A stretch of 64,000 nt of DNA from Muscardinus avellanarius (GCA_963383645.1 OY726565.1:28296966-28360965), one strand, 5' to 3'. Positions 45,375-56,958 are shown, counted from the stretch's first letter. Program-made: numbers and translations. Notes: generated from the sequence alone by a model not told the origin.

Positions 45375-46194
45375 TTTTTTTAATTTTTATTGGTGCATTA
45401 TATTAATACATCATACTGGGGTAAAAATCTTGTGTGTACATACATGTATACATCACCGATTTAACCTCTACCCAATTACCACCCCATTCCCTCCCTGTCC
45501 CTCCTTCTCTTGCTCGGCTTAGTGGTTGACTTCGATATGTTTAAGTACATTGTGTGTTTTAGAGATTTTCCTCTTCCACCCTCCTTTCTCCTCCTTTAGG
45601 TTGTCTTGTTTGCTCCTCTATAGGATTTCCTTTTTCATCTAGAGTTCCTCCTATGACCCATTTCTCCCTAACTCTCACATATTAGGGAAAGCATCGGCTT
45701 TCTTATTTTTTGTGACTGACTAATCTCACTTAGCATAATGTCCTCCAGTTCCATCCATTTCCCTGAAAATGATGTAATTGAGGTTTTTTTGATGGCTGAG
45801 TAAAATTCCATGTGTACATATCCCACAGTTTTGTAATCCATTCATTTGTTGATGGACATCTTGGCTGGTTCCATAGTTTGGCCATGGTGAATTGTGCAGC
45901 TATGAACATAGATACACATGCATTAGTTTGGTAGTTTGGTTTCCTTTCTTTTGGGTAGATACCCAGAAGTGGTATTGCTGGATCAAATGGTAGATTTGTT
46001 CCCATTCTTCTGAGGATTCTCCATACTGTTTTCCAAAGTGGTTGTACTAATTTGCAATCCCACCAACAATGTCTTAAAGTTCCCACTTCTCCACATCCTC
46101 TCCAGCATCTGTTGTTGTTTGTGTTTTGAATGATTGCCATTCTCGTTGGAGTTAGGTGGAATCTCAGGGTAGTTTTGATTTGCATCTCTCTGAT
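45375..46194 (-). mobile_element. Young 5'-truncated L1 with target-site duplication
   Basis: Minus strand: ORF2 C-terminal region 46185-45730 is open for 151 codons ([20 protein letters not shown], then [20 protein letters not shown]), with a 1-nt type break near the end, then a 3' UTR with G-rich tract and TGCACCAATAAAAATT at 45395-45380. Flanked by taaatatttatatttg (45359-45374) and taaatatttttatttg (46195-46210). About 820 bp long: a dead-on-arrival insertion. It gives the reference 3' UTR for the L1 family that ends copies A and B. Confidence 0.95.
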
Positions 46195-46210
46195 TAAATA
46201 TTTTTATTTG

Positions 46211-46370
46211 TATCTTAATCCTTAGGAAGAATAATATGAGGGAGGTAACTATGATTATCCTCCTCTTAGGGATAAGACAATGTGTCTAAAGGAATTTTAA
46301 TGTGTTACTCAGTCATACAGGTAGCAACAGACGGACTCAGGATACCAACCCTGGGGCTCTCCTTAGAACT
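46211..46370 (-). mobile_element. MIR SINE relic
   Basis: tatgattatcctcctcttag, gataagacaatgtgtctaaa and gactcaggataccaaccctg fit the antisense MIR 3' half; the young L1 cuts it on the left. Confidence 0.6.
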
Positions 46371-46429
46371 ATAATTATTAGACCATCAGCAAATACTTTC
46401 ATTCTGTGAAGGACAGAAATTGAGGTGAT

Positions 46430-46555
46430 GAGTTTGGTGCCATGGGACTCATTACTCGCCCCAGCAACTTGGGAGACTGAGGTGGAAGGGTCACTTGAAC
46501 TCAGGAGACTGAGACCAGGCCTGGGCAATATAACAAGACCCCACCAAGAAGTGAA
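46430..46555 (+). mobile_element. 7SL-derived monomer resembling FLAM/PB1
   Basis: cagcaacttgggagactgag, gggtcacttgaactcaggag and ccaggcctgggcaatataac preserve the 7SL/FLAM order, including the gaccaggcctgggcaa-type end that the B1 copies in this window lack. Possibly from before the B1 deletion arose. No dID partner. Confidence 0.6.
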
Positions 46556-46968
46556 GGAGGAAGAAAGGGGGAGGAATAGAGGTGGCACACTTCAACAAGA
46601 ACATTAATTATCTTAAGCCCATTTTTGCTTCTTTCTCAAATATGTCTCTGATTCCTTCCTTTGGAAATTTCAAAATACAAGCTAGAAACTGTGTTTATTA
46701 GATTTCGCTCTATTTTTGAGCACCAGGTATGTGCTAAGCACAATGGAAAGAAGACAGTTTTAGCAACATTTCCTCAGAGGGATTTCTATATACTTAAGCA
46801 GAAAGAAAGTGTGACCAACTCTACTTCCAGACACAACAAAAGAGATGTTATAAGTAAAAGTATAAACAAAATGCTACTTGGTATAAAAACTGGATGGAAT
46901 AGATTAGAGTGCCTTTTGAGATTCTTACCAGTGGTGATTTTACAATTCAGTTTTCGTTTTTATGCTTT
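46556..46968. other. Unique sequence
   Basis: An open frame of 118 codons begins at 46661 but ends inside the following SINE; no domain recognised. Confidence 0.4.
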
Positions 46969-46983
46969 AAAAAAAAAAAAAAA

Positions 46984-47175
46984 CTGGGAATTGAACCCAG
47001 GGACATTCTACCTCTGAACTAATCCCCCAACCCTTTTATTTTTTATTTTGAAACGGGGTCTCATAAGTTGCTGAGGGTCCCACTAAGTTCCTAAGGCTGG
47101 CCTTGAATCTGTAATCCTTCTGTCTCAGCCTCCCAAGTACTGGGATTACAGGGATGTGCCACCATGTTCAGCTTG
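46984..47175 (-). mobile_element. Older B1-dID SINE with a reversed tail
   Basis: A minus-strand SINE should show a T-run at its left; here the left flank is A15 (46969-46983). gtttttatgcttt (46956-46968) and gtttttgtgcttt (47177-47189) are the likely target-site duplication. Confidence 0.85.
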
Positions 47176-47189
47176 TTTTTGTGCTTTTT

Positions 47190-47540
47190 GATTGTGTGCT
47201 AGCTGACACAAAGAAGTAAGGAATAAAGACAGTTGAATCTCTGGAGGACTCCTATTCACTTCATTTCTTTAATGAACAAAACAGGGTTGAGGGAGGGGAG
47301 AGAGCAAACTTTCCAATTAAGTAATAATATTATAAATTGTGCAATTGCAACTTCAAAAGCCAAAATAGCCCAACCTGGAATGTAAAAGACCAGCACTAGT
47401 ACAAATAAGTTTCCACATTTTAGTCCTGCTGTATGAAGAGAGCATCCTGTCAGAAGTAGATGCAGTGCTTCTAAGGTTCATTTGCATAACTGTGAGTGGT
47501 ACAGGCAGGAGCTCAGAAATGCTCCTGAAAAGGCCTGCGG
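47190..47540. other. Unique sequence
   Basis: Nothing recognised. Confidence 0.4.
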
Positions 47541-47640
47541 GGCTGGGATGCATGTGGCTTCATGGAGGCTGTGCTTAGCACGTCCAAAGCCCTGGCTTCC
47601 ATCCTCAGCAACACACACAAAAGAATAAGAAGAGTAAAAA
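47541..47640 (+). mobile_element. ID-type SINE with undeleted middle
   Basis: gggctgggatgcatgtggct, ctgtgcttagcacgtccaaa and gccctggcttccatcctcag follow the tRNA-Ala-derived ID element, including the gtgcttagca-type middle that is deleted in dID. Ends in an A-rich tail. Stands alone without B1. Confidence 0.65.
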
Positions 47641-49275
47641 TAAAAGGCCTGAACTTGGACAGGCCTTGGTGAACATTTTTTAAATACATAAGTCCTAAAA
47701 GTAAAGATAAATGTCTCTAAATGCAGGGGAATGAAAGAAGAGAATCCATTAGCTAGCAATGTGCTCAGGGAAAGCTAAGGACTCCAACATCATAGAAAGT
47801 TAAGAGAATTCTATTTAAAAATTCAGAATTTTCTCTACTCTTATTTGGCTTTTCTTGGCTTATCTTTAACTTTCAGGTATTGGTGTGTTTTTTTTTAAGA
47901 AAATCAGTACTTTATTCACATTTGAAGATTTTAGAGTAGCCATGCACAGGTATAGGCACATTACTATTATTCTTGTCTCCTCTATTAGCAGCACGCATCA
48001 CACCCATCCCAGGGATGCTTTGTGTCATTTCTCTACATTTTGCTGGGTTGGTGTAGACTGTGAAATGTCTTTTCAAGGAATGAAGGGGAGTTTCTCGACA
48101 GTGTATGCATCACTGTGGGAGCTTTAAGGTCTTTAGTGTTGGAGGAAAGTTTTATTTTTTTTATGTGGAGAAAAATAGATCTATATCCCATTTTATTTTC
48201 AACTTGATTTAGAAAAAGTTTTAATGTGACTAACAGAGATGACTCATGTGGTTGTTGGTCTGTAATTAATCACAAGCCTGAGATCCATCAAAACCCACTC
48301 TTGTGGAGAATGCAGCAGTTGTAAGCCGAGGACCCGCCCTCCTTCCCCTCTCAGCCCTTGAGATGTCTCAGGTATTTGTTGTGTGATAGGGTTGCTGCAC
48401 CTGTGCCCTCAAAATGTAGAGAAGATGAGTATTCTTCATGTACTGTTTTCATCTGTTTGCTTATCACACCAGTTCTTTCAAGAACAGTCAATGCCTCCTG
48501 TTCTCAAATAAACAATACAATTTTCCTGGGTGTACTGTCATTGCAAAACAAAGTAAGAAATTATAAACATGAACAATCTCAGTAAGACTACCTTTCATGC
48601 TGAGCTCATGCTCTATTAAAAAAAAAATCCCCAAAGCATCCACCACTGGATTTTAGACTCCTCTTAAAAATTCAGAGCCAAAACTTTTAAAGTGTTTAGG
48701 AAAATAAAGGAAAAAGAAAGAAAAAGAGTCCAATATACAACAAACACACTTAGGATATAGCTGGTTTGGAAAGAAAGAAGTGATCAGAATAATACACTTG
48801 GGAGAGGCAAGGTCAGAAGGGCGCCATGTGTGCAGAGGCTGGGGTGCGGGAGAGCTGAGCAGGAAAGTGCCACCTCGGGAAGTTCTCAGCTGCAGCTCAT
48901 CATACAGCCAGCAGCCAGTGAGAAGAAGAGGAGGCCAGGTGGCGCCTGGGCTGCTGGAAGAGATAAGGAAGTGGAGGGAACAAAGACCACCAAAGACAAA
49001 CCCAATATTAGGCAGAGTAAGATGAGTGGATGAGGGCAGCTCTGAAAATGTCATAGAATCACAAGGTGATAACGTGCAAGTTGCTGCTGAAAAGATGTCA
49101 TTGGTCAAACCAAAGCAGCTATAGATTACACAGTGATGGCTGTTCCTATTGCCTGTTTCATATTAAGAGCTGAGACCTGAGGGCACATACATATGTCTTC
49201 TTTATTGTCTCAGAATTCACATGATGAAATAAATCTCTGCCACATCAGGGAGATGTTTAGAGAGAAGACTCGATT
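47641..49275. other. Unique sequence
   Basis: 48780-49050 is GC-richer with a 151-codon minus-strand open frame (49108-48653) and no known domain. Nothing else recognised. Confidence 0.4.
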
Positions 49276-49292
49276 AAAAATTTTGATACATA

Positions 49293-49481
49293 AGCCGGGC
49301 GTGGTGGCGCACGCTTGTAATCCCCGCGCTTGGGAGGCAGAGACAGGAGGATCACGCAGGTTAGAAGCCAGCCGCGCGCGCTGGCTTAGGAGACCCTGTT
49401 TCCAAATAAAAATGCAAAAATAGGTCTGGGAGTGTAGCCCGGAGGTGGAAGGGTTTCCAGGAACCCCAGTACCACCCCCCC
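49293..49481 (+). mobile_element. Young B1-dID SINE with target-site duplication
   Basis: Near-consensus, with gccagccgcgcgcgctggct intact. Flanked by aaaaattttgatacata (49276-49292) and aaaaatttttttgatacata (49482-49501). Confidence 0.96.
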
Positions 49482-49501
49482 AAAAATTTTTTTGATACAT
49501 A

Positions 49502-49720
49502 TAAAACGACTGAGATTCGAATTCTTTTACCTAACAGTCTCACACTGTGATTGGAATGGTGTTCTTGACTGAACATACTCCTCACTTCAAGAGCTAGCCT
49601 AGAGGACTGGGTCCACCCTCAGGGGTACCTGTGTGCAGGTGAGTCTTCAAAGCACGTGCAATGCTGATTCTATAGCAAAAGGCAGCCATTATCATCCAAT
49701 AGAAAGATTATTTAAATTTT
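49502..49720. other. Unique sequence
   Basis: Nothing recognised. Confidence 0.4.
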
Positions 49721-49736
49721 AAAAATTAGGACATGG

Positions 49737-49933
49737 CCGGGCGTGGTGGCGCACGCTTGTAATCCCCGCGCTTGGGAGGCAGAGACAGGAGGATCGCGCA
49801 GGTTCAAAGCCAGCCACGCGCGCTGGCTTAGGAGACCCTGTTTCCAAAATAAAAATGTAAAAATAGGTCTGGGAGTGTAGCCCGGAGGTAGAAGGGCTTC
49901 CAGGAACCCCAGTACCACCAAAAAAAAAAAAAA
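49737..49933 (+). mobile_element. Young B1-dID SINE, best consensus copy
   Basis: ggccgggcgtggtggcgcac to ggcttccaggaaccccagta plus A-tail; flanked by aaaaattaggacatgg at 49721-49736 and 49934-49949, perfect. Box A-like tggtggcgcacgc and box B-like ggttcaaagcc lie in the B1 half. Confidence 0.97.
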
Positions 49934-49959
49934 AAAAATTAGGACATGGCTAGCTTATC

Positions 49960-50340
49960 ATAATTATTACGTCACTCTCTTGCCAAGTGTAAATCATTTC
50001 TTTCAGCCTCAGTTTCTTTATCTTTAAAATGAAATTAGAAGCCAGTGTGGTGGCTCATGCTTGTAATCCCAGCATTCGGGAGGCTGAGACAGGAGGATCA
50101 TGGTTCGCCGACAGCCTCAGCTACTTAGTGAGGCCCTTTGCAACTCAGGGAGACCCTGCTTCAAAATAAAGGATAAAAAACGTGTCTGGGAGTGTGGCTC
50201 AAAGGTACAAAAATCCTGGGTTCCATCCCCAGTACCACAAAAAAATGAAATTAGAGTAGTGGCAAACTCATAAGGTAATTTTGAGTGTTCGCATGAGACA
50301 ATGAGTACAGACCATTTAGAAGAACAGCTGGGAAATTTGT
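49960..50340 (+). mobile_element. MIR SINE relic split by a B1-dID SINE
   Basis: Left piece 49960-50040 (tttctttcagcctcagtttc), right piece 50256-50340, in order. Confidence 0.7.
50040..50241 (+). mobile_element. Older B1-dID SINE inside MIR
   Basis: gccagtgtggtggctcatgc to ttccatccccagtaccacaa; aaaatgaaattaga at 50026-50039 and 50242-50255. Confidence 0.93.
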
Positions 50341-50726
50341 TGAACTAGGAATGGTTCAAGAAATGATGGAATTTATTATGTTTAATTTGTTAGCTTCAGA
50401 TCACCTTTGAATGTACAAAAACTAATTCAGTGTATCAGTGAGTAGTGAATAGTAGAACAAGAAAAAAACATTTCTTGGCTGACTAAATTAGTGTACGGTA
50501 AAAAAACACACAAACAAACAAACAAAAACCAAAAACAGTTTCTGCCCTCAGAATAAAAATCAACATGGAGAGAGAAAAAATTTAAATGACATTTAGAGAA
50601 GAATGTACTAAATGTTACAAACTTAAAAATTGGAGAACTATAAGAGGGATTCATCTATCTAATAATACAATATGATGGAATGGATACCCCCAAAATCTCT
50701 CTTATAAGGTCACCTAAAAAACATAG
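50341..50726. other. Unique sequence
   Basis: Nothing recognised. Confidence 0.4.
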
Positions 50727-51178
50727 CCAAGCCAGATGTGGTGGCACATGCCTGTAAACTCAGTACTTTGGAGGCTGAGACAAGAAGATCACAGTTTTGA
50801 GGCCAGCCTCAATAACTTAGCAAGACTCTTTCAGAACTTAAAACAGGCTAGGGCTGAAAAGCCAGGCATGCTGGCGCACACTTGTAATCCCAGCGTTTGG
50901 GAGGCTGAGACAGGAGGATCGCACAGGTTCGAAGCCAGCCTCAGCTACTTAGGCTCTCAGCAACTTAGTGAGACCTTGTTTCCAAATAAAGTATAAAATA
51001 GTTCTGGGAATATAGCCTGGAGGTAGAAAAGCCCCTGGGCTCCACCCCATACCACCACCAAAAAAAAAAAAGTGTGGCTAGGGCTGAAAGAAAGAATTTT
51101 ACCAAGTATAATCCTTAACATAAAAAATGATTCAATCTCCAGTACCACAAAAAAATAAATAATAAAATAAAATAAAAA
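50727..51178 (+). mobile_element. Older B1-dID SINE split by a second SINE
   Basis: B1 half 50727-50846, dID half 51090-51155 with tail. gctagggctgaaa at 50847-50859 and 51077-51089 flanks the inner copy. Confidence 0.9.
50860..51072 (+). mobile_element. Intermediate B1-dID SINE (nested)
   Basis: gccaggcatgctggcgcaca to gggctccaccccataccacc plus A-tail. Confidence 0.93.
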
Positions 51179-52668
51179 AAGAAAGGAAATGGAAAATGTA
51201 TAGTCAAGCTCACAAGAAAATAATAGAGCTCCCCAAAGGCCAAAATGGAGGAGAACGTCTGACTCCAGAGAGAAAGCAGTTGACACCCATCATGTGCTTT
51301 TACTAATGTTTAGTGGCCCAGAGTCTAGGTCACACACCCACAGAGGAAAGGAGGCCAAGTCTAGAGTGCTAGCGAGTGTCCCACGTCAAACAAACGCTAT
51401 CTGAGGACAAGTGCCACAGAAAAACAGTAAGGTGAGTTGGGGCCACTTCACAGGGGAGAGACTAAGGGCGCGGATGTGTCTCCACTGAGCTAGAAGCCAG
51501 CTCCCTGGTGAGTGTGGACTTGAGTGTACACCATTTGTGTGTTCCCCCAAACCCAAGTGTACATCTGACTAGCCAAAATAAAGTCCTCTCGGGGCCTTAC
51601 CCCAGGACTCCAGGGCCTCTCCCAGACGCAGACCAGTGAGTGGGAGCAATGGGAGGGAGGTCTCAGGAGACAAGTAACAGGTCAGACCTCCAAGATTGCC
51701 GCTTTGTATCAAGCACTTTCAGAGCATAAAATAGACAGGTAAAATATATTTAAAGAAATAAAAGAACATCTGACACATGACTGGGGAAGAAGGGAACATT
51801 TCCCAGGCATCATATTTGAAAGAATAATGATATAATTTCTAACAACGGTTTGTGTGCATGTGTCTACGTCTATGTGTAGTAAATATTCCAGCATCGTAGA
51901 CACAGCTGAAGCGTAATGGGGGAAAGGATGAATGAGAGTGGTCAGGAAGCGCATTCGATCAGAATCCCACATACACACAAAAAGTAAAGAATATGGAGAA
52001 GAGGAAATAGCCTAGAATAGGATTGTTGAGAATTTTTCAACATTGAAAAACGATGCCAATTATCCAGTTCTAGCAGCTAAATTTATTTCAAAGTGATTAA
52101 TGAAAGTAAAATCATGTGTATAAGCAAACTATAGAACACAGAAAATTTTCTCTGCTGTAGATAGAGAAAAGCAAATGATCTAGAAAAGATGAACAGTAAG
52201 TAAGAGTGGACTTCTCATGAGCAACAATGGGACACAGAAGGCAATGGAATCACAACTTCAACTTTCTGAAAGATAAGTTACTGATAGCATAATTAAGTGT
52301 CTTCCAAGAACAAAAGAAAAACAGTTTTATTTTCAGTCACTCAAAAAATATATCAAAAACTAAAGAATGTATTACTCTAAAAGGTGTACTTAAAAAAAAA
52401 GGAAAATTATCCCAGAAGGGATGTCTTATCTGAAAGACAGGAAAGAATGGTGAGTGTAATTATGTGACTATAAACATAATAAATGAAAAAAGCTAATTGT
52501 CATAGTGTTAAAAAAACTACTGAAAAACAGTAGTAGGTAAACTTTGAGGGAGATTAACAGAATAAAAATGTTCCAAGGAGGGAGGAAAGTTTCCTTAAAG
52601 GAAGATTTGAAAGGAGCAAAATATGATGAGCAAAAAATGCTACTTATAAATGATTAAAAATAATATTT
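51179..52668. other. Unique sequence with a possible LTR relic
   Basis: 51230-51715 is GC-richer and contains ccaaaataaagtcctctcgg, an LTR-like polyadenylation site, but no terminal repeats or retroviral genes were found. The rest is AT-rich and unrecognised. Confidence 0.3.
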
Positions 52669-52850
52669 GAGCTGGGTGTGGTGACACATGCTTGTAATCC
52701 CAGTACTTGGAAGGCTGAAACAGGAGGATAGCACATTCAAGGACAGCCTCAGCAACTTAGTGAGACCCTGTTTCAAAATAAAAAGATCTAGGAGTGTAGC
52801 TCAGAGGTAGAATTCCAGAAGGTTCAATCCCCAGCATCAAATAATAACAA
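52669..52850 (+). mobile_element. Older B1-dID SINE
   Basis: gagctgggtgtggtgacaca to aggttcaatccccagcatca. Confidence 0.88.
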
Positions 52851-53284
52851 CAGTAAGAATAAGAATATTGAATTTGCACATTAAATGAAACAACTGAAAA
52901 TGTGGGCAACAGCCTCTCAGTAGTTGTTAGTAGTGTTGACCAGAGTAATGTGTTCAAAGGTCATTATTTCAAAAGACGGTAAATATAGTGATTAAATTTA
53001 AGCTTTGTTAAGTTAAATTGTGTATATTACAAATGATAGTAAACACTAAAATAGTACAATTCAAGAGTACAATTCCAAAACTAGTAGACAAGAAAATCAA
53101 GAAGAGAGAAAAATATAATTAGCTCTTGAAGACTGAAAGGAGAAAATTAGAAATAACACAAATGTACTGCTAACATAATAAGTGAAAATAGACTAAAGAG
53201 TCAAATTAAAAGATACAAATTGACAGATTTTTTAACAAATCATATTATGTTTTTAAGAGAGACCCTAGCTTCAATCCCTAGTAG
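52851..53284. other. AT-rich unique sequence
   Basis: A dID-like end (gagaccctagcttcaatccc, 53256-53284) leads into the (CA)n; otherwise nothing. Confidence 0.4.
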
Positions 53285-53296
53285 ACACACACACGT

Positions 53297-53338
<42 letters not shown>
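53285..53338 (+). repeat. (AC)n microsatellite
   Basis: About 26 units with one GT interruption. Confidence 0.97.
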
Positions 53339-53340
<2 letters not shown>

Positions 53341-53880
53341 TTATTGGGGTGAAATTGATATACCTAAACTTGCACATATTTAATGAATACTTTTTTTTTT
53401 TTGGTGGTACTGGAGGTGGAACCCAGGGGCTTTCTACCTCCGGGCTGTACTCCCAGACCTATTTTATATTTTATTTGGACACAGGGTCTCACTAAGTTGC
53501 TGAGAGCCTCACTAAGTAGCTGAGGCTGTTTTCGAACCTGCGCTATCCTCTTGTCTCAGCCTCCCAAGCGCGAGGATTACAAGCGTGCACCACCACGCCT
53601 GGCTAATGAATACATTTTGATGAATTTTGGCATATTATATACCTGACACAGTTTCAATAATTGTAGTATTACACATATCTATTGCCTCTCAAAATTTTCT
53701 TGTGTTCAGTTTTTATGTTTGGTTTTATTTTGTGGTAAGAACACTCACCATAAGATCTCTTAACACATTTTAAGGTATACAATACCATACTGCTAACTAT
53801 CAGTGCCCTGTGGTACAGCAGATCTCTAGAATTTATTTGTCATGTATAACTGAAACTGTACCTAGCGATGTTCATTCCTG
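53339..53880 (-). mobile_element. Ancient L1 (L1M type) 3' UTR, split by a SINE
   Basis: ttgcacatatttaatgaata, aagaacactcaccataagat and tacagcagatctctagaatt match the antisense L1M 3' UTR. Confidence 0.7.
53391..53604 (-). mobile_element. B1-dID SINE with short duplication
   Basis: taatgaatac at 53381-53390 and 53605-53614 flanks it. Intermediate subfamily. Confidence 0.92.
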
Positions 53881-55042
53881 TGACAACTTCCTGTCGTGGA
53901 GTGGTCTTGTTGGGAACAGGACTGGGGGGGATGGTGTTAGGTTCCATGAAGCAGCCACTGCCAGCACAGGTGGGTGTGGGTGTGTGGCAGTGGCTGCCCC
54001 GCGGAAGGCTGAGCGCCTGGTACTCATGACCTGTGCCATCACTGATGCCATTTGAGTGGTGGAATGCTAGGAAACACCAGGATCAAAACCACTTTGCCTG
54101 CCTCAGTTCTCCTCTCAATGCAAAGATCTTTGTACTTCAGAAATTATCAGCTAAAATCCTTGTATTAGCTACAAGTGAGTCAGGGGTCTCAAGTGACAAA
54201 CTTTGGAAAAATCCCCACATGACATAAATACATCATATCAGAAGACTGGAGAAAACAGGACATCAAGATTGACACTCCCTTGTAAGAGAACACGTAGCTC
54301 TCCTGAGGGGATTCTAGCAGTTACAATGGAATGAACTCTACCCCAGTATCTGGAAAACTAAATGAGACTATTAAATCATTGTTCACAGTCGTGGGATAAT
54401 TTGGGGAAATGAGAAACATTCTAGAAGACTAGAGATAGACAAATGCTTTTGCTCATTTTATTTTAAGAAATTTCAAGAGCACATATATCATATATCAAAA
54501 GCAGTATTCTAGACTGGATTGTGTAATAGATGAGCATATGGATACTTTGAAAAGCAAGCGTCCATGGCATTCTGTATAGGCTCACCAAGAGTATGTCACA
54601 CCAGATTTACTTTATTTCCCTGTTTGATAGATCTATTAGAGTGTAATTTAGGTATTGTTGCAGTCAAATAGATTTCAGTAGATTAATTGTTAAAATCTGG
54701 CACAAAAGTCTTCAGAAAATGTTCAATTATTTAATTCTACAATTAATTATATGTGTAAATGGTTGGATGAACATATTGAAAATATGTCCACAGTTTATAT
54801 ATGGTAGCGAACTATCAAATTTGAATGAGGATATTTGGATAAAGAAGTCTTCATCCCAGATAATCTATGATTACAATGTTCTTACCTGATCACTTTAATC
54901 ATGGCTTAAAAACCTTAAAAGAGAAACATATTAAAGTGATTTTAACAAGACACCATGTAACTGAAATTGCTTGCTCTGCATGATCTCCAGTAAGATTATG
55001 TAAACTGTAGTTTTGTAATAAGTGCCTTAAAAATAATGAAGT
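53881..55042. other. Unique sequence
   Basis: 53880-54060 is GC-richer; no gene or repeat recognised. Confidence 0.4.
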
Positions 55043-55475
55043 TGCAGCTGGGCACAGTGGTACATGCCTATATAATCCCAGTACTTCAGAGCTAATACAC
55101 AAAGACTGCAGGTATTTGCCAATTTCAGCAGATCATGAGACTCTGTTTCAAAATTAAAAATAAAACAGGGCTGGGGTTGTAGATTAGTGGTAGCATGTTG
55201 AAGCTGGGCATGGTGGTGCACGCTTGTAATCTCAGAACTTGGTGGGGCTGAGACCGGAGGATCACAGGTTGGAAGCCAGCCTTAGCAACTTAGTGAAGCC
55301 CTTACCAACTTAGCGAGAGAGACCCTGTTTCCAAATAAAAAAATAGGTAGGGCTGGGGTGTAGCTTGGAGTTCAATACCCAGCACAGAGGGAGAGGGAGA
55401 GAGAAGGAAATGGGGGGGGGGGGGCTGGAACAGAGAAAGAGAATATGCCACTGAGTTCAATCCCCAAAACACATA
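55043..55475 (+). mobile_element. Two B1-dID SINEs, one inside the other
   Basis: Outer copy 55043-55199 with its end displaced to about 55450-55475 (gagttcaatccccaaaacac). Inner copy 55202-55388, whose tail became a purine tract with G13 at 55412-55424. Confidence 0.8.
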
Positions 55476-56715
55476 CACAAAAATAATGATGTTTATTATG
55501 TATCCACTGATGCTCAGCACCCACCTAAGGATGCAATTTTACCATCATTTCTCATTCTTACCATAAGAAATATGCTAACCAATACTAATTTGCTAGAGGC
55601 TTAATTTGAAAATAGAAAACTGTAATTTCTACAATCAAGCAAGGGCATTCAGAATTCTCTATCCATCCATCTTCCATGTACCTCAAAATCTGATAGTAAT
55701 CTAGAAGACAAAAAATTTTGAATGCCTACAATTTTGTAAATGGGCTTTCAGAAGTTCTCAGGTCTGAGGTAACTACTGTATGCTAATATCAAAAATACTG
55801 CACTTTATGGTCAAGTTAAAGAAGATTAAGCATCATTTTTTACTCTGTGTATTGGCTTGTCTTACTAAATTTGGAACCTAATCTTCATGAAAAGTTCTGC
55901 TCGACTATTTGCATTAACTAGGAATAATGAAAAATTATCTTCTCCTCCCCCAAAAAAGAAGCCACCTAACACTTCCCGGGTGCTCCCTATACTAAGGGCA
56001 CTGTTTTGGAGTCTCTAAGTCACTTAATTAAACACAGAGCCTTCCTTTAAGAAGGTCAGAACTGACCTCCATTCGCAGCATCTTCTTATACAAGCCTGGA
56101 AATCCCCCCCCGTTTAGCCACAAGCTGCTGTCTTATGGGGAGCCAGGAACACAGATATTACTGTCAAATGACAGGTGTAGTAGATAAATAGAGGTTAAAT
56201 TCAATTGGATAATTTGCAGTGTCTCACCTGGCCGATCCCTAGGCTTCAAATGAAATCCTTTTGACAAACATAGGTCTTCCCTAGTTGTGAAAAGGATCAT
56301 GGATAATTTACACCTGTGATGAAAATTCACCTGGATACCCGTTGGCTTAACTACAGAACTACCTCCCTGGAAGATTTGGAAATTCAGGCAGATTCTGATG
56401 TGCTAGGAGGGTTTCTGCGACCAACCGTAAGAGTAGAGGTCTGGGAATTGATAGTCAATGGGGAGCAGAGATGCTTCAGCTAAAAAGGAATTTTGGGGCT
56501 GACACTCCTGCCATGGAAATGTTTGTGAGTTTGTACTTCAGAACCTGTCTTAACCAAAGAAAAAGCAGTGCATCTTACACCATGGCTTGTCTGGATTTTG
56601 AAACACAATTTTGAACCTTTTATGATTTGAATTAAATTATCAAGTTTGGGATTTTTTTTTCTTGTGTTAAAAAAAAGGCACAGCACTCTTCACAAATTCT
56701 ATTAATTACCAATCA
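55476..56715. other. Unique sequence
   Basis: No gene or repeat recognised. Confidence 0.4.
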
Positions 56716-56730
56716 AGATTGGCAAACATA

Positions 56731-56943
56731 GCTAGGGGTGGTGGCACACACTTGTAATCCCAGCATTTGGGAGGCTGAGACAGGAGGATCCGGGTTCACA
56801 GACAGCCTCTGCTACTTAGTAAGGCACTTTGCAACTCAGTGAGATGCTGTTTCAAAATAAAGAATAAAAAGTAGGATTAGGGGTGTAGAGCTTGGAGGTA
56901 GTACCAGTACCACCGTACCGCAAAAAAAAAAAAAAAAAAAAAT
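56731..56943 (+). mobile_element. B1-dID SINE with target-site duplication
   Basis: agattggcaaacata (56716-56730) and agattgccaagcata (56944-56958) flank it; A21 tail. Confidence 0.93.
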
Positions 56944-56958
56944 AGATTGCCAAGCATA

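Noticed and set aside
47541..47640. tRNA-Ala gene
   Set aside because: tRNA-like start and box words are diverged, there is an A-rich tail, and it fits the ID SINE better.
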